64,000 bases of DNA from Candidatus Eremiobacterota bacterium (lineage in GTDB: Bacteria > Vulcanimicrobiota > Vulcanimicrobiia > Vulcanimicrobiales > Vulcanimicrobiaceae), in NCBI GenBank assembly GCA_019240525.1, contig JAFAYE010000001.1, positions 2,728,501 through 2,792,500 of the forward strand, given 5' to 3'. The position numbers and the translations under genes were made by a program. Positions 8,355 to 16,730 of this stretch are shown here, in pieces. Positions within the stretch are counted from its first letter, which is position 1; each line of letters opens with the position of its first letter. Under the pieces are notes generated by a model. It was not told where the DNA came from, ran no database searches, and saw only the letters and a list, made by a program, of their open reading frames with translations.

Positions 8355-9108
8355 CGAGAAACGCGCCGGTGCCTTCTTTGATATCGTCGGTGTCGACGAG
8401 CGTCCCAAACTCCAATGCCTCGACCTCGAGCGCGTCATCTATTGAGAGATGGCCTGCGTTGTTGATGACACGTTTGCATGCCGCGATGGCGAGGGGTGCC
8501 TTCGAGGCGATAACGTTCGCGATGCGGGTCGCCTCGTTCACGACGTCCGCCGCGGGCACGACGCGTTGAACCAGACCAATGCGCAGTGCTTCCTGGGCGC
8601 CGATGATCTCGCCCGTCAAACACAAATACATTGCCATTCCTTTACCGACCCGTCGCGTCAGCCGCGCCGTGCCGCCGTATCCGGGAATCAGTCCGAGGTT
8701 CACTTCGGGTTGGCCGAACTTTGCGTTCTCGCCGGCGACGATCACGTCTCCGGCCATCGCGAGCTCGCAGCCTCCGCCGAGCGCAAAGCCATTGACGGCC
8801 ATGATCACGGGCTTGCTCATGCGCTCGATCTGCCGGGTGAGGGCCTGACCGCTGCGCGATTGCGCGGCGCCGTGATGCGCCGATGCAAGCTCGTTAAGCT
8901 CGCCGATGTCGGCACCGGCAGCAAATGCTTTTTCACCGGATCCCGTGATGACGACGGCGCGCACGCGTTCGTCGTGCTCCAGCTCGGCCAGCGCCGCAGA
9001 GACTTCTCTTAGCAGCTTCGTGCGCAGCGCGTTGAGGACGTTGGGACGGTTGAACGTGATGATACCGATTGGATCGTCGATCGCGACGAGAATATCTTCA
9101 AATGGCAT
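8323..9108 (-). CDS. Enoyl-CoA hydratase/isomerase family protein
   Basis: 261 residues from the ATG at 9108 (MPFEDILVAIDDPIGIITFNRP). Crotonase features are the oxyanion-hole strand ALGGGCELAMAGD, AFAAGADIGEL, and the catalytic glutamate in FGQPEVNLGLIPGYGGT. The position of the second catalytic glutamate of mitochondrial hydratase (AMEMVLTG) reads AMYLCLTG here, so the exact reaction (hydratase, isomerase or other) is uncertain. An in-frame extension to 9462 exists but is antisense to phoU and not family-like. Divergent from phoU. Confidence 0.88.
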   Translation of the reverse strand: MPFEDILVAIDDPIGIITFNRPNVLNALRTKLLREVSAALAELEHDERVRAVVITGSGEKAFAAGADIGELNELASAHHGAAQSRSGQALTRQIERMSKPVIMAVNGFALGGGCELAMAGDVIVAGENAKFGQPEVNLGLIPGYGGTARLTRRVGKGMAMYLCLTGEIIGAQEALRIGLVQRVVPAADVVNEATRIANVIASKAPLAIAACKRVINNAGHLSIDDALEVEALEFGTLVDTDDIKEGTGAFLEKRKPKWQGK

Positions 9109-9153
9109 TGTGAACCTTATGATTTGATAAAGGCTGCAGGTTCCTTCGTTCCG

Positions 9154-9182
9154 TTGCAGGGAAGTGCCCTTTGGCTTATACT
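9154..9182 (+). promoter_or_regulatory. Candidate sigma-70 promoter for phoU
   Basis: TTGCAG (9154-9159), a 17-base spacer, then TATACT (9177-9182). Transcription would start near 9189, giving a short leader that contains the GGGGAGGTG Shine-Dalgarno sequence before GTG 9210. Location in the divergent echA/phoU gap supports it. Confidence 0.5.
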
Positions 9183-9209
9183 GGGAGCGATTTTCGCGGG
9201 GAGGTGACG

Positions 9210-9851
9210 GTGGCAGTTCGGACGGCGTATCACGAGGCTTTGGAGGCAACGCGGCTCGACGTCGTGCGCCTCGGAGCACTCGTCGGCGACGCGATTCGCG
9301 TGGCGGTGGATGCACTGAATAGCCGCGATGCTTCGGCAGGCGCGCGCGTCGTTGCCGGCGATGACGTTGTCGACGATCTGCGGCGCCGCGTCGAAGCCCA
9401 CTGCATCGAACTGATCTGGCGCCAGCAGCCGGTTGCCGGCGAGCTGCGAGAGATTGCGGCAATGCTCGAAATCGCCACGGATCTGGAGCGCGTCGGCGAC
9501 TATGCCGTCGACATCTCGAAGAATGCCATCAAGCTCTCCGACCAGCCGATGCGCCCGCAGCGCGTCGAGATCGATCGCATCGCCGGTGTGGCGCATGCAT
9601 TGCTGGTCGATGCAATGCGCGCCTACACCGAACGCGACGCGCGATTGGCGAGTCAGGTCATCGACCGCGACGACGAAGTCGACAAACTCTACAAGCGCAG
9701 TATCAAACTTTTACAGGAGGAGATGCGCGGCGATCCGGAGATCATTCGTCCCGGCACGCGTTACCTTTTCGTGCTGGCCTCCCTCGAACGGGTCGGCGAC
9801 CGTGCCGGCAACATTGCCTGGCATACGAAGGACATGATCGGCGCCGAGTGA
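9210..9851 (+). CDS. phoU: PhoU-domain protein
   Basis: 213 residues beginning at GTG 9210, chosen because a GGGGAGGTG ribosome-binding site precedes it. It consists of two three-helix PhoU repeats, each with an E/DxxxD metal-binding helix (ATDLERVGDYAVDISKNAIKL; LASLERVGDRAGNIAWHTKD). PhoU modulates phosphate uptake by the Pst transporter and the Pho two-component system. No pst or pho gene is in this window, so it is an orphan here and may have a different partner. Its stop overlaps the next gene's GTG. Confidence 0.9.
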   Translation: MAVRTAYHEALEATRLDVVRLGALVGDAIRVAVDALNSRDASAGARVVAGDDVVDDLRRRVEAHCIELIWRQQPVAGELREIAAMLEIATDLERVGDYAVDISKNAIKLSDQPMRPQRVEIDRIAGVAHALLVDAMRAYTERDARLASQVIDRDDEVDKLYKRSIKLLQEEMRGDPEIIRPGTRYLFVLASLERVGDRAGNIAWHTKDMIGAE

Positions 9852-10996
9852 GCACGCCGCTCCCACGCAGCGAGTTCGCGGTAACGCGGCGTTACGCGTA
9901 CCTCAATCACGCCGCCGCCGGAGTTCTACCGCTTTCGAGCGTTAGCGCGATCGAATCGTTCGTGCGGGAGCACGCGGAAGCCGGCGTGTTGGGAACCTAC
10001 CCGTACGATGCCCGCATGCCCGAATATCGAGAACGGATCGGGCGCTTTATCGGCGCTAGCGGAAGCGACATCGCGATTCTCTCCAATACCAGCGCGGCCG
10101 CGGCTACGATTGCCGCGGGCCTGGAATGGTCTGCGGGCGACGAAGTGCTTCTCTGCGATAACGAGTTTCCGGCAAATTCGATTCCCTGGATTGCGCTGCG
10201 CCGGCGCGGTGTCGACGTGCGGCTGCTCGAAACGTCGCGCGAACGCCTCACGCCCGACCTGTTGCGGCGCGAGATTTCGGCGCGAACACGCTTGGTCACC
10301 GTTTCGTGGATTTCATATGCCGACGGGTATCGACACGATCTCAAACGCCTTGCAAGCGTCGCGCACGCCGCCGGCGCGCAATTTTGCGTCGACGCCATTC
10401 AAGGTCTGGGCGCGTTCCCAATGGATGTTCGAGACGTCGACGCGGATGCGGTCTTCGCGGGGGCGTCAAAGTGGCTCTTGGGATTGCACGGGGTGGCCGT
10501 ATTATATTTGCATCGGCGCTTTGCGGAACGGCTGCAGCTTGCGATGCCTGGGTGGCGTTCGGTGCAAGACATGTGGGATTTCCACAATTATCGGCAGTCC
10601 TTCTCCGGCGATGCGCTGCGATTCGAATCGGGAACGCCGAACGTCATCGGAACGCTCTCGCTCGTCGGTGCCATCGAACTGCTCGAGGGAAGCGGCCAAG
10701 CCGCCATCGCCGCTCACGTGCTCGCTTTGACCGATCGCCTTTGTGACGGCCTCCGGCGGCTCGGGGCAGAGATTGCCACGATTCGCGCGTCGGAAGTCTC
10801 GTCGGGCATCGTCACGTTCGCACTTCCGGGCTGCGACAGCCTCGAGCTTGGAAAACACTTGGAACGGAACGGCATCGTAACGACCTGCCGCCCGAGTGGC
10901 ATACGCGTGTCGCCGCACGGGTATAACACGGCGGATGAGATCGATCGGCTGTTGGAAGTCATTTCCTTGATGTCTACAAAGACGGCGATGGTGTAG
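9848..10996 (+). CDS. Class V PLP-dependent aminotransferase
   Basis: 382 residues starting at a GTG that overlaps the phoU stop. Fold-type I features include NHAAAGVLP near the N-terminus, the cofactor aspartate in CVDAIQGLGA, and the Schiff-base lysine K208 in GASKWLLG. It resembles the cysteine desulfurase/isopenicillin-N epimerase branch, but I do not see the mobile loop cysteine of IscS-type desulfurases, so an aminotransferase, epimerase or lyase role is equally possible. Confidence 0.85.
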   Translation: MSTPLPRSEFAVTRRYAYLNHAAAGVLPLSSVSAIESFVREHAEAGVLGTYPYDARMPEYRERIGRFIGASGSDIAILSNTSAAAATIAAGLEWSAGDEVLLCDNEFPANSIPWIALRRRGVDVRLLETSRERLTPDLLRREISARTRLVTVSWISYADGYRHDLKRLASVAHAAGAQFCVDAIQGLGAFPMDVRDVDADAVFAGASKWLLGLHGVAVLYLHRRFAERLQLAMPGWRSVQDMWDFHNYRQSFSGDALRFESGTPNVIGTLSLVGAIELLEGSGQAAIAAHVLALTDRLCDGLRRLGAEIATIRASEVSSGIVTFALPGCDSLELGKHLERNGIVTTCRPSGIRVSPHGYNTADEIDRLLEVISLMSTKTAMV

Positions 10997-11001
10997 AAGG
11001 G

Positions 11002-11661
11002 ATGTTACCGGCAATTCTGCTTGGCGCCGTCGTTGGAACGACGCCGTTTCCCTTACCGGCAACCTATCGCTACGCTGCGTCGTTAGCCGCTCAGCGAATC
11101 GGTGAATGGACCGTCAGCGTCAAATCGGCGAGCGCGGGCACCGAAGTCGATGAAAACTCATCGGCTTCGTTCGTCGGCATGCAAGTCTCGGCTGTAGCCT
11201 CACTGATGCTGGGGCCGGATCTGGCTCCGGCAAAGTACATCGGCAGCTATCATATGTCAATGCAGAATCCGAGTGTGAGCGTGACGCTCACGTCGCAAGA
11301 CGCCAATGTGGTGGGAGCGTTCGCTCCGCAACCGCAACACGTGACGCTTGCGGCCGGCACACATCATTTCGTCGTGATCGAGCCGGGACTGCTCGCGGGA
11401 CTCTTCGCATTGCCGGCGCAGCTGGCGGCGTGGAAAGAAAACTCATTGACCTGGATCACGCCGGCTACCGCGCAATCAGCGGTATTGGCTGTCGGCGGCG
11501 CGATCACGACGCCGCGTCCGCCCGGCGTACCGCCGCAAGACCTAGTGATTTCGGTCGAACGTCCGATGCCTGTGACGATATGGTACGACCCTGCGACCTT
11601 CGTTCCCGACGAAGTCGTCGTTCCATCGCAGAACGCGACGCTTACGCGCGAACGACCCTAA
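11002..11661 (+). CDS. Hypothetical protein, possibly exported
   Basis: 219 residues with a short hydrophobic N-terminus (MLPAILLGAVVGTTPFPLPA) that could be a weak signal peptide. The rest is beta-rich with many Ser/Thr/Val. There is no recognised catalytic motif; the pattern (YRYAASLAAQRIGEWTVSV...) loosely recalls DUF3108-type periplasmic proteins. The 3' end overlaps the convergent phosphatase gene by 20 bases. Confidence 0.6.
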   Translation: MLPAILLGAVVGTTPFPLPATYRYAASLAAQRIGEWTVSVKSASAGTEVDENSSASFVGMQVSAVASLMLGPDLAPAKYIGSYHMSMQNPSVSVTLTSQDANVVGAFAPQPQHVTLAAGTHHFVVIEPGLLAGLFALPAQLAAWKENSLTWITPATAQSAVLAVGGAITTPRPPGVPPQDLVISVERPMPVTIWYDPATFVPDEVVVPSQNATLTRERP

Positions 11662-12178
11662 ACTCCCCGGGCTCGAGTTGGCTGACCTGCCGCGAGCCGA
11701 GCGGAAGATCCCGCAGGAGGCGTTCGAGTATTCCCAGCGACAAGCGGTGACCGATCACCAGCATACCGTCTGCGTGGCGTAGACTGTCGGCAATAGGTCG
11801 CAGGCGCTGTGCGGCGTCTTCGATACTCTCGCCGCCCGGCGGCCGAAACCCGACCGGATCGCGCCGCCGTTCGGCAAGAAGTTCGGGCGCATGTTCCTCG
11901 GCCCATTGCAGCGTTCGGCCCTCCCACGAACCGAAGTCGACTTCGCGCAGCGCCGGCTCGATCGCGAAGGGTAAGGCAGGCGCCACGAGCGCACGCGTCT
12001 CCAGACAACGATGCAACGGACTGACGATGCATTGCCGCAGCTCGAACCGCTGCAGGGCATCGGCGACGCGCTCGCATTGCAGCCGGCCGTGGGCGCCGAG
12101 CGACGGGTTTGAATTCGAAAGGAAGCGTTTTGTGAGGTTTGGTTCGGTCGCACCGTGACGGCAGAGAACGAGATAAAT
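11642..12178 (-). CDS. Histidine phosphatase (phosphoglycerate-mutase-like), non-ATG start
   Basis: Read from ATT 12178, the protein begins IYLVLCRHGATEPN, the N-terminal strand and RHG motif (catalytic H8) of histidine phosphatases. It continues through REVDFGSWEG (proton donor E) and the second histidine in VIGHRLS; 178 residues in all. The first ATG/GTG/TTG in frame is TTG 12016, which would delete the catalytic histidine, so a rare ATT (or neighbouring non-standard) start is proposed. It lies 20 bases after the ATP-grasp-like gene and is probably co-transcribed. A PGM, alpha-ribazole phosphatase or other phosphatase role cannot be distinguished. Confidence 0.75.
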   Translation of the reverse strand: MYLVLCRHGATEPNLTKRFLSNSNPSLGAHGRLQCERVADALQRFELRQCIVSPLHRCLETRALVAPALPFAIEPALREVDFGSWEGRTLQWAEEHAPELLAERRRDPVGFRPPGGESIEDAAQRLRPIADSLRHADGMLVIGHRLSLGILERLLRDLPLGSRQVSQLEPGEFRVVRA

Positions 12179-12198
12179 GGCGTACCGTCTTCTAACGC

Positions 12199-13626
12199 CT
12201 ACGCAACGCGAATCGACGAGGTCATCACGGCATCGCTCATGCCGTGGATCAAGCGTTTATCCGCCGGTGCTATGGTAGCCAGCACCCCTCCGAGCACAAC
12301 GCTCTCCTCCCCTGTGACGAAATAGTAGGGACAGAGGCGTACGCGACCTTCGTATTCGCGAATTTCGTCGCGGTCGCGATCGTAGTAGCGTTGCTTCACG
12401 AGTTTGCCCTTATGGAATCGCTGGAGAATCCAGGGCGTGCGATCGAACGAGGCGAGCGCCGTGTCGATCGCCGCGGCCCACTCGTCGCGGGTGAGATCGT
12501 CGCCGATTTTGACGCCGCGCGAACCCCAGGCGAGCTCCGAGAAGCCCGATGGCTTGACGACGTAAGAGCGCTCGCTCTTGGGCAACGCGATGAGTTGCCG
12601 GAAATCGGAAATCGGCGCACCGCCGGCTTCGAGACCGGCGATCGTTCCGTGCGGCGGCAGCGGTCGAGGATCGATGACCCACGTTTTCGGAAAGAAACGT
12701 GCAAGGCGCTCGAATCGCTCCTTACCAAGCTCCGCGCTCCAGAGGGACGCGAGCGCGTGGTGATGCAGCAACGCAAAGGCGAGTTTCTCTTCGAGCGACG
12801 CCTTCGGCGCCGGAGTCATGCGCACGCGATTGCGGCGCGCCGCATACAGCATCAGTTCTTGCTTGGGAACGTTGAAGAGATCGAAGAGTTCGAAGTTGCG
12901 ATAGAGTGCATCGAGGCGAGACTCGCGGCCGTCATCGTGACGGATAAAGAGCCCATCCTCGGTGAACGTGACCTCCTCGGGGCGTCGCAACCATGCGTCG
13001 GCGAGCCCCAAGCGGCGGATTGCATCGGCAAGCCACGACATTTCGTTGCGATAATCGGCGGACTCGTCGGAAACGACGATTGCGACGGTTGGATACTCGA
13101 TGCCGGTGATGTGGCGCATCAGTGCGGCAAAACCGATCGGTATGCCGTCGGCACCCCCGAAGCTCTCCATTCCGAGTTGGCAATACGCCTCGCTCATCGC
13201 GCCCACAAAGCCCATTCCACCGGGAACGCTGTCGAGCTCGGTCGCCACGAACCCGTCCGCGGTGAGAATCAGGTCTGGCCGAATAACCCCCGGCACGTCT
13301 TGCTTGAAGCGATTCTGGCGTGACAGCTTGACGATTTGCTCGGGCTTCCCGCGATCGAGATATTCGGCGATGAACGCCGGCGCGGTGCCGCGCGCGCTAC
13401 GATTATAAAGATTGTTCAGCGCGCGATAGAAGGCGAGGAGGTCGGTTCCAAGTTTTTCAATGGCTTCGGCTTGTTCTGCTGAGAGTGCGAACGGCTCGGG
13501 GCTGACGCGCCAGGCTATGCGTTCCTTTTCATCTTCGACGCGGAAGAGCCCCGGAGGTATTGCTTCGTATAAGTGATGCGCTTGCTCGCGAGCCGTGAGA
13601 TTCGGGATCGTTGCCGTACAAGGCAT
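12199..13626 (-). CDS. Uncharacterised protein with ATP-grasp-like C-terminal half
   Basis: 475 residues. The C-terminal half has ATP-grasp-like features: a lysine strand RSYVVKPSGFSELAWG near 370, an acidic/aromatic strand PWILQRFHKGK, and a closing segment with RVRLCPYYFV and TGEESVVLGG. The middle has ELDSVPGGMGFVG, seen in some ATP-grasp ligases. No substrate can be named. It is followed immediately by the histidine phosphatase on the same strand, which suggests a linked make/remove-phosphate or ligase/phosphatase function. Confidence 0.7.
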   Translation of the reverse strand: MPCTATIPNLTAREQAHHLYEAIPPGLFRVEDEKERIAWRVSPEPFALSAEQAEAIEKLGTDLLAFYRALNNLYNRSARGTAPAFIAEYLDRGKPEQIVKLSRQNRFKQDVPGVIRPDLILTADGFVATELDSVPGGMGFVGAMSEAYCQLGMESFGGADGIPIGFAALMRHITGIEYPTVAIVVSDESADYRNEMSWLADAIRRLGLADAWLRRPEEVTFTEDGLFIRHDDGRESRLDALYRNFELFDLFNVPKQELMLYAARRNRVRMTPAPKASLEEKLAFALLHHHALASLWSAELGKERFERLARFFPKTWVIDPRPLPPHGTIAGLEAGGAPISDFRQLIALPKSERSYVVKPSGFSELAWGSRGVKIGDDLTRDEWAAAIDTALASFDRTPWILQRFHKGKLVKQRYYDRDRDEIREYEGRVRLCPYYFVTGEESVVLGGVLATIAPADKRLIHGMSDAVMTSSIRVA

Positions 13627-13756
13627 AGCGAAGAAAAGGCCTCTCTATCGACAGCCGTCGGGAACCTTGGAACTGTTGAAGGCTATGTAGCGCCGCCGCA
13701 TACGCTCTCCTAGAGTACCCAAGTTGCGGCCGCGGTTGCACACGCCGCGCCATGAG

Positions 13757-14143
13757 TCACTTGATGGTGATCGCTCCGGGCGTCAGGAGGGCGCCTTCGA
13801 CCCGTACGAGCCCTCCGGAGTAGGCGAGGGTCAGGTGAAGGGTTCCGCGCAATCCGACCTTGGCCAAATCCAAGTTCTCGAGAATGCGCGAAACCGGCTC
13901 CCCGTCGATGAAATGGAGCTCGGTCGAGCGGCGCAGCATCCCCCCCGGCGCGGAATAGGTTTCGGTTACGGGAACGATGATCTCTTGAGCGCCATTGCCG
14001 CGGGCCGGACCACTGACGCAGTAGCCGATCGTCACGGAGGTGGCCTGGATGCTGAGTATCTCCTGCGTACACGACGTGGCGCCGTATGCCTTCGGAACGG
14101 TGCTCGCGGCCACGACGATGAAGATCGTCAGCGCTCGTCTCAT
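13757..14143 (-). CDS. Small secreted protein of unknown function
   Basis: 128 residues with a typical signal peptide (MRRALTIFIVVAASTVPKAYGA). The mature part has two cysteines close to the N-terminus and about 100 beta-rich residues with no motif I recognise. The ATG at 14143 is chosen because the upstream in-frame extension is antisense to moaD and unlike a signal sequence. It diverges from the molybdopterin operon. Confidence 0.65.
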   Translation of the reverse strand: MRRALTIFIVVAASTVPKAYGATSCTQEILSIQATSVTIGYCVSGPARGNGAQEIIVPVTETYSAPGGMLRRSTELHFIDGEPVSRILENLDLAKVGLRGTLHLTLAYSGGLVRVEGALLTPGAITIK

Positions 14144-14154
14144 GAATAAATCTA

Positions 14155-14168
14155 CGAAGCTTACTTCG
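14155..14168. repeat. Short inverted repeat in the moaD divergent region
   Basis: CGAAG CTTA CTTCG, a perfect 5-base stem with a 4-base loop, 39 bases upstream of moaD and 12 bases upstream of the divergent secreted-protein gene. It could be an operator or a 5' leader hairpin; no regulator is evident. Confidence 0.3.
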
Positions 14169-14207
14169 GTACGAACGTGCGCTCTACCCGTCGAAAGAGT
14201 CTGCATC

Positions 14208-14453
14208 ATGCGAATCCACGTTCTGGCTTTCGCGCGTCTGCGCGAAATTCTCGGCAGCGGCGAACGATGCCTCGAGTTGCCGGTCGGTGCCCGCGCTAGC
14301 GATGCGTGGCAGCTTCTCTGCCACGAGCACGAGCGACTCGAAAGCGAACGCGCTTCGACGAGGGTCGCGCGCAACGGCCGAATGGTTTCGTTCGACGAGG
14401 CGTTGCGCGACGGCGACGAGCTCGCGTTGCTGCCACCGGTCGGCGGAGGCTAG
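14208..14453 (+). CDS. moaD: Molybdopterin synthase sulfur-carrier subunit MoaD
   Basis: 81 residues with a ubiquitin-like fold (MRIHVLAFARLREILG) ending in LPPVGGG. The terminal Gly-Gly is thiocarboxylated by the MoeB-type E1 enzyme encoded 1.2 kb downstream, and MoaE then uses the sulfur to build the dithiolene of molybdopterin. Start at ATG 14208. First gene of a long same-strand operon running to moaA. Confidence 0.9.
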   Translation: MRIHVLAFARLREILGSGERCLELPVGARASDAWQLLCHEHERLESERASTRVARNGRMVSFDEALRDGDELALLPPVGGG

Positions 14454-14455
14454 CG

Positions 14456-14869
14456 ATGTTTCGGATCGTTGGCGAGCCGATCGACCCGCGTGCGCTCGAG
14501 GCCGTAATCGGCGGTTCTGACGGCGGCGTTACAACGTTCCTTGGCGTCGTACGTGGCGATGGCGAGGGCGGCCGCGCGGTTCGCGCGCTGTGGTACGAAG
14601 CCTTCGAGGGGATGGCCCTGCGTGAGTTCGAGGCGATCGGCGCCGAAGCGCGCCATCGTTTCGGTGACGTACGTCTTGCAATCGTCCATCGAATCGGCGA
14701 AATCCGGGTCGGCGATGTATCGGTTGCCGTTCTTGCCGCCGCGCCGCACCGCGCCGCCGCCTTCGATGCCTGTCGCTACGCAATCGACGAGCTCAAGCGC
14801 CGCGCCCCGATCTGGAAAAAGGAGCATTACCTCGAGGGAGATTCGGAGTGGAGGCCGACTCGTGCTTAG
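14456..14869 (+). CDS. moaE: Molybdopterin synthase catalytic subunit MoaE
   Basis: 137 residues, ATG two bases after the moaD stop. Family signatures are GGVTTFLGVVR, ALWYEAFEGMA, HRIGEIRVGDVSVAVLAAAPHR, and the C-terminal RRAPIWKKEHYLEG with the active-site lysines. With MoaD it converts cyclic pyranopterin monophosphate to molybdopterin. The C-terminus overlaps the next gene by 22 bases. Confidence 0.95.
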   Translation: MFRIVGEPIDPRALEAVIGGSDGGVTTFLGVVRGDGEGGRAVRALWYEAFEGMALREFEAIGAEARHRFGDVRLAIVHRIGEIRVGDVSVAVLAAAPHRAAAFDACRYAIDELKRRAPIWKKEHYLEGDSEWRPTRA

Positions 14870-15621
14870 AAATCGTTGCTGCAGTGGCTAACGTCGAACT
14901 CTTTCGCGTCGAAGCACAATTTAATCCAGTAGCGGTGCTCTGGTATAAACCGCGACGTCCGCGCGGCGTTTGCATCGTCGCCGGCCACGGTTATTCGTCG
15001 AGCAAACAGAATCTGGATTTCCTTTGCTCTTTTTTGGCCAGCCACGGCTTTGGCATGTACAATTTCGATTTTCCGGGTCACAAGCTTGGTGCCAGCGGCG
15101 GCGAGTTGCGCGGCGTCGACGACTGCACGGATGCGATGACGGCCGTGGTGCGTTTCGCACGCGAGCGCGGCGACGCGCTTGCCTATACGATGGGCCACAG
15201 TATGGGCGGAATGACGGCGATCTTTACCGCCGCCCTCGATCCCGACGTGGCCGGAACGATTGCTATTGCTACCGGTTATGGAAGACCGAGCTCGTTGGCG
15301 ACCTTGCAAAGAGTTGGCGTTGCCGACTTCCGGTCATCGTACGTGGTGGGGGTGACCTTACCGGAACTGGTTAAAGACGTCGATCGCCGCTACGAGGAAC
15401 TGTTAAAGCACCTCGAAGGACGCCCGGCACTCTACGTTGCCGCGAATCGCGACGCGATGGTTAGTCCTACGAGCGTGCAAGAGCTGTACGATCGCGCCCC
15501 CGATCCAAAGTCCTTCGCAACGATCGAGAGCGATCACACGTACGCCGCCGAGCATTCGCGCGCGACGGTTCTTGAATGGCTCAACGGGCGCCACGCGCCG
15601 ATGGCAATGGAAACCGCGTGA
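14848..15621 (+). CDS. Alpha/beta-hydrolase
   Basis: 257 residues. The nucleophile elbow is GHSMGG, the oxyanion strand is CIVAGHGYSSSKQN, and a histidine follows in ESDHTYAAEHS, so the triad appears complete. The family covers lysophospholipases, esterases and acyl-transferases; the substrate is unknown. A GTG start at 14848 is preceded by GAGGGAG. The gene lies inside the molybdopterin operon, coupled to moaE and to the MoeB-like gene, but I know no standard role for such a hydrolase in cofactor synthesis. Confidence 0.8.
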   Translation: MEADSCLEIVAAVANVELFRVEAQFNPVAVLWYKPRRPRGVCIVAGHGYSSSKQNLDFLCSFLASHGFGMYNFDFPGHKLGASGGELRGVDDCTDAMTAVVRFARERGDALAYTMGHSMGGMTAIFTAALDPDVAGTIAIATGYGRPSSLATLQRVGVADFRSSYVVGVTLPELVKDVDRRYEELLKHLEGRPALYVAANRDAMVSPTSVQELYDRAPDPKSFATIESDHTYAAEHSRATVLEWLNGRHAPMAMETA

Positions 15622-16724
15622 ACGCCCGCGAACGCCGGCGCTACAGCCGGCACCTCTTAATTCCTGAAATCGGCCTGGCGGGCCAGGAGCGTCTTGCCGC
15701 CTCCCGCGTGCTCGTCGTCGGCGCGGGCGGTTTGGGATCACCCGCGTTGCAATATCTTGCGGCTGCCGGCGTGGGACGCATCGGCGTCGTTGACGACGAC
15801 GTCGTCGATGAGACAAACCTGCAGCGCCAGACGATCTTCGGAGAGGCCGATGTGGGCAAGAAGAAAGCGCTCGTTGCCGCGCGGCGGCTGGAGGCGCTTA
15901 ATTCGCTCGTTGCCATCGACGCGTATCCGCTGCGCTTGGATGCGAGCAATGCGCGAGAGCTCGTGCGCCTTTACGATGTTGTCCTGGACTGTACCGACCG
16001 TTTCCCCACGCGCTATCTTATCAACGACGCGTGCTTCGCCGAGCGTCGGGCGGACGTTTACGGGTCGATCTTTCGCTTCGATGGTCAGGTCAGCGTCTTT
16101 CGCGCGCCGGCCGGTCCCTGCTATCGTTGCCTCTATCCCGAGCCGCCGCCGGTCGCGAGCCGGCCGACCTGCTCCGAGGGCGGCGTCTTGGGGGCGCTCG
16201 CCGGAATCGTCGGCGCATGGCAGGCGAACGAGGCGCTCAAGCTTCTCGCCGGTTTCGGCGACACGCTCACTGGGCGACTCATGTTGATCGATGCCGCCGG
16301 AGCGCGAGTTCGCGAGGTGCGCTTCGAGCGCGATCCGTCTTGCTCGCTCTGCAGCCGGCCATCGGCCGAGGTAACGATCGAGACCGCGCTTTACGATGAC
16401 GAAGCGGCCGTATCACACGTTGCCGAGATGGATGCCGACGAACTCGAGAGGGCGCTGCGCGACGCGCAACTGCTCGACGTGCGCGAACCGCACGAAGCAG
16501 TGCTCGGCTCTATCGACGGAGCGATTCAAATACCAGCGTCGGAGCTTGAATCGCGAATGCACGAACTCGACACCGCGACGCGCTACGTCGTTGCCTGTCG
16601 CGTAGGAGCGAAGTCCCTCTGGGCCGTTGCCCGCTTGCAAGATGCGGGTTTTGCTCGCCTCGTCCATTTGCGCGGCGGGTTACTAGCGTACGCCGCGCGA
16701 CACGAAGAATTCGATTTTTTTTGA
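15618..16724 (+). CDS. moeB: MoeB/ThiF-type adenylyltransferase fused to a rhodanese domain
   Basis: 368 residues from a GTG overlapping the hydrolase stop. The N-terminal E1-like domain has the nucleotide loop VLVVGAGGLGSP, the RxxxR region around NLQRQTIF, zinc ligands in CYRCLY and CSLC, and a catalytic-cysteine segment PTCSEGGVLG. The C-terminal rhodanese module has LLDVREPHE and the persulfide-carrying cysteine in ACRVGAKS. It would adenylate MoaD and supply the sulfur for its thiocarboxylate. An in-frame start at 15576 is less likely. Confidence 0.92.
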   Translation: MNARERRRYSRHLLIPEIGLAGQERLAASRVLVVGAGGLGSPALQYLAAAGVGRIGVVDDDVVDETNLQRQTIFGEADVGKKKALVAARRLEALNSLVAIDAYPLRLDASNARELVRLYDVVLDCTDRFPTRYLINDACFAERRADVYGSIFRFDGQVSVFRAPAGPCYRCLYPEPPPVASRPTCSEGGVLGALAGIVGAWQANEALKLLAGFGDTLTGRLMLIDAAGARVREVRFERDPSCSLCSRPSAEVTIETALYDDEAAVSHVAEMDADELERALRDAQLLDVREPHEAVLGSIDGAIQIPASELESRMHELDTATRYVVACRVGAKSLWAVARLQDAGFARLVHLRGGLLAYAARHEEFDFF

Positions 16725-16730
16725 TCGCCG

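Noticed and set aside
9210..9851. Pst phosphate system around phoU
   Set aside because: No transporter or two-component gene is adjacent; phoU stands alone beside an aminotransferase.
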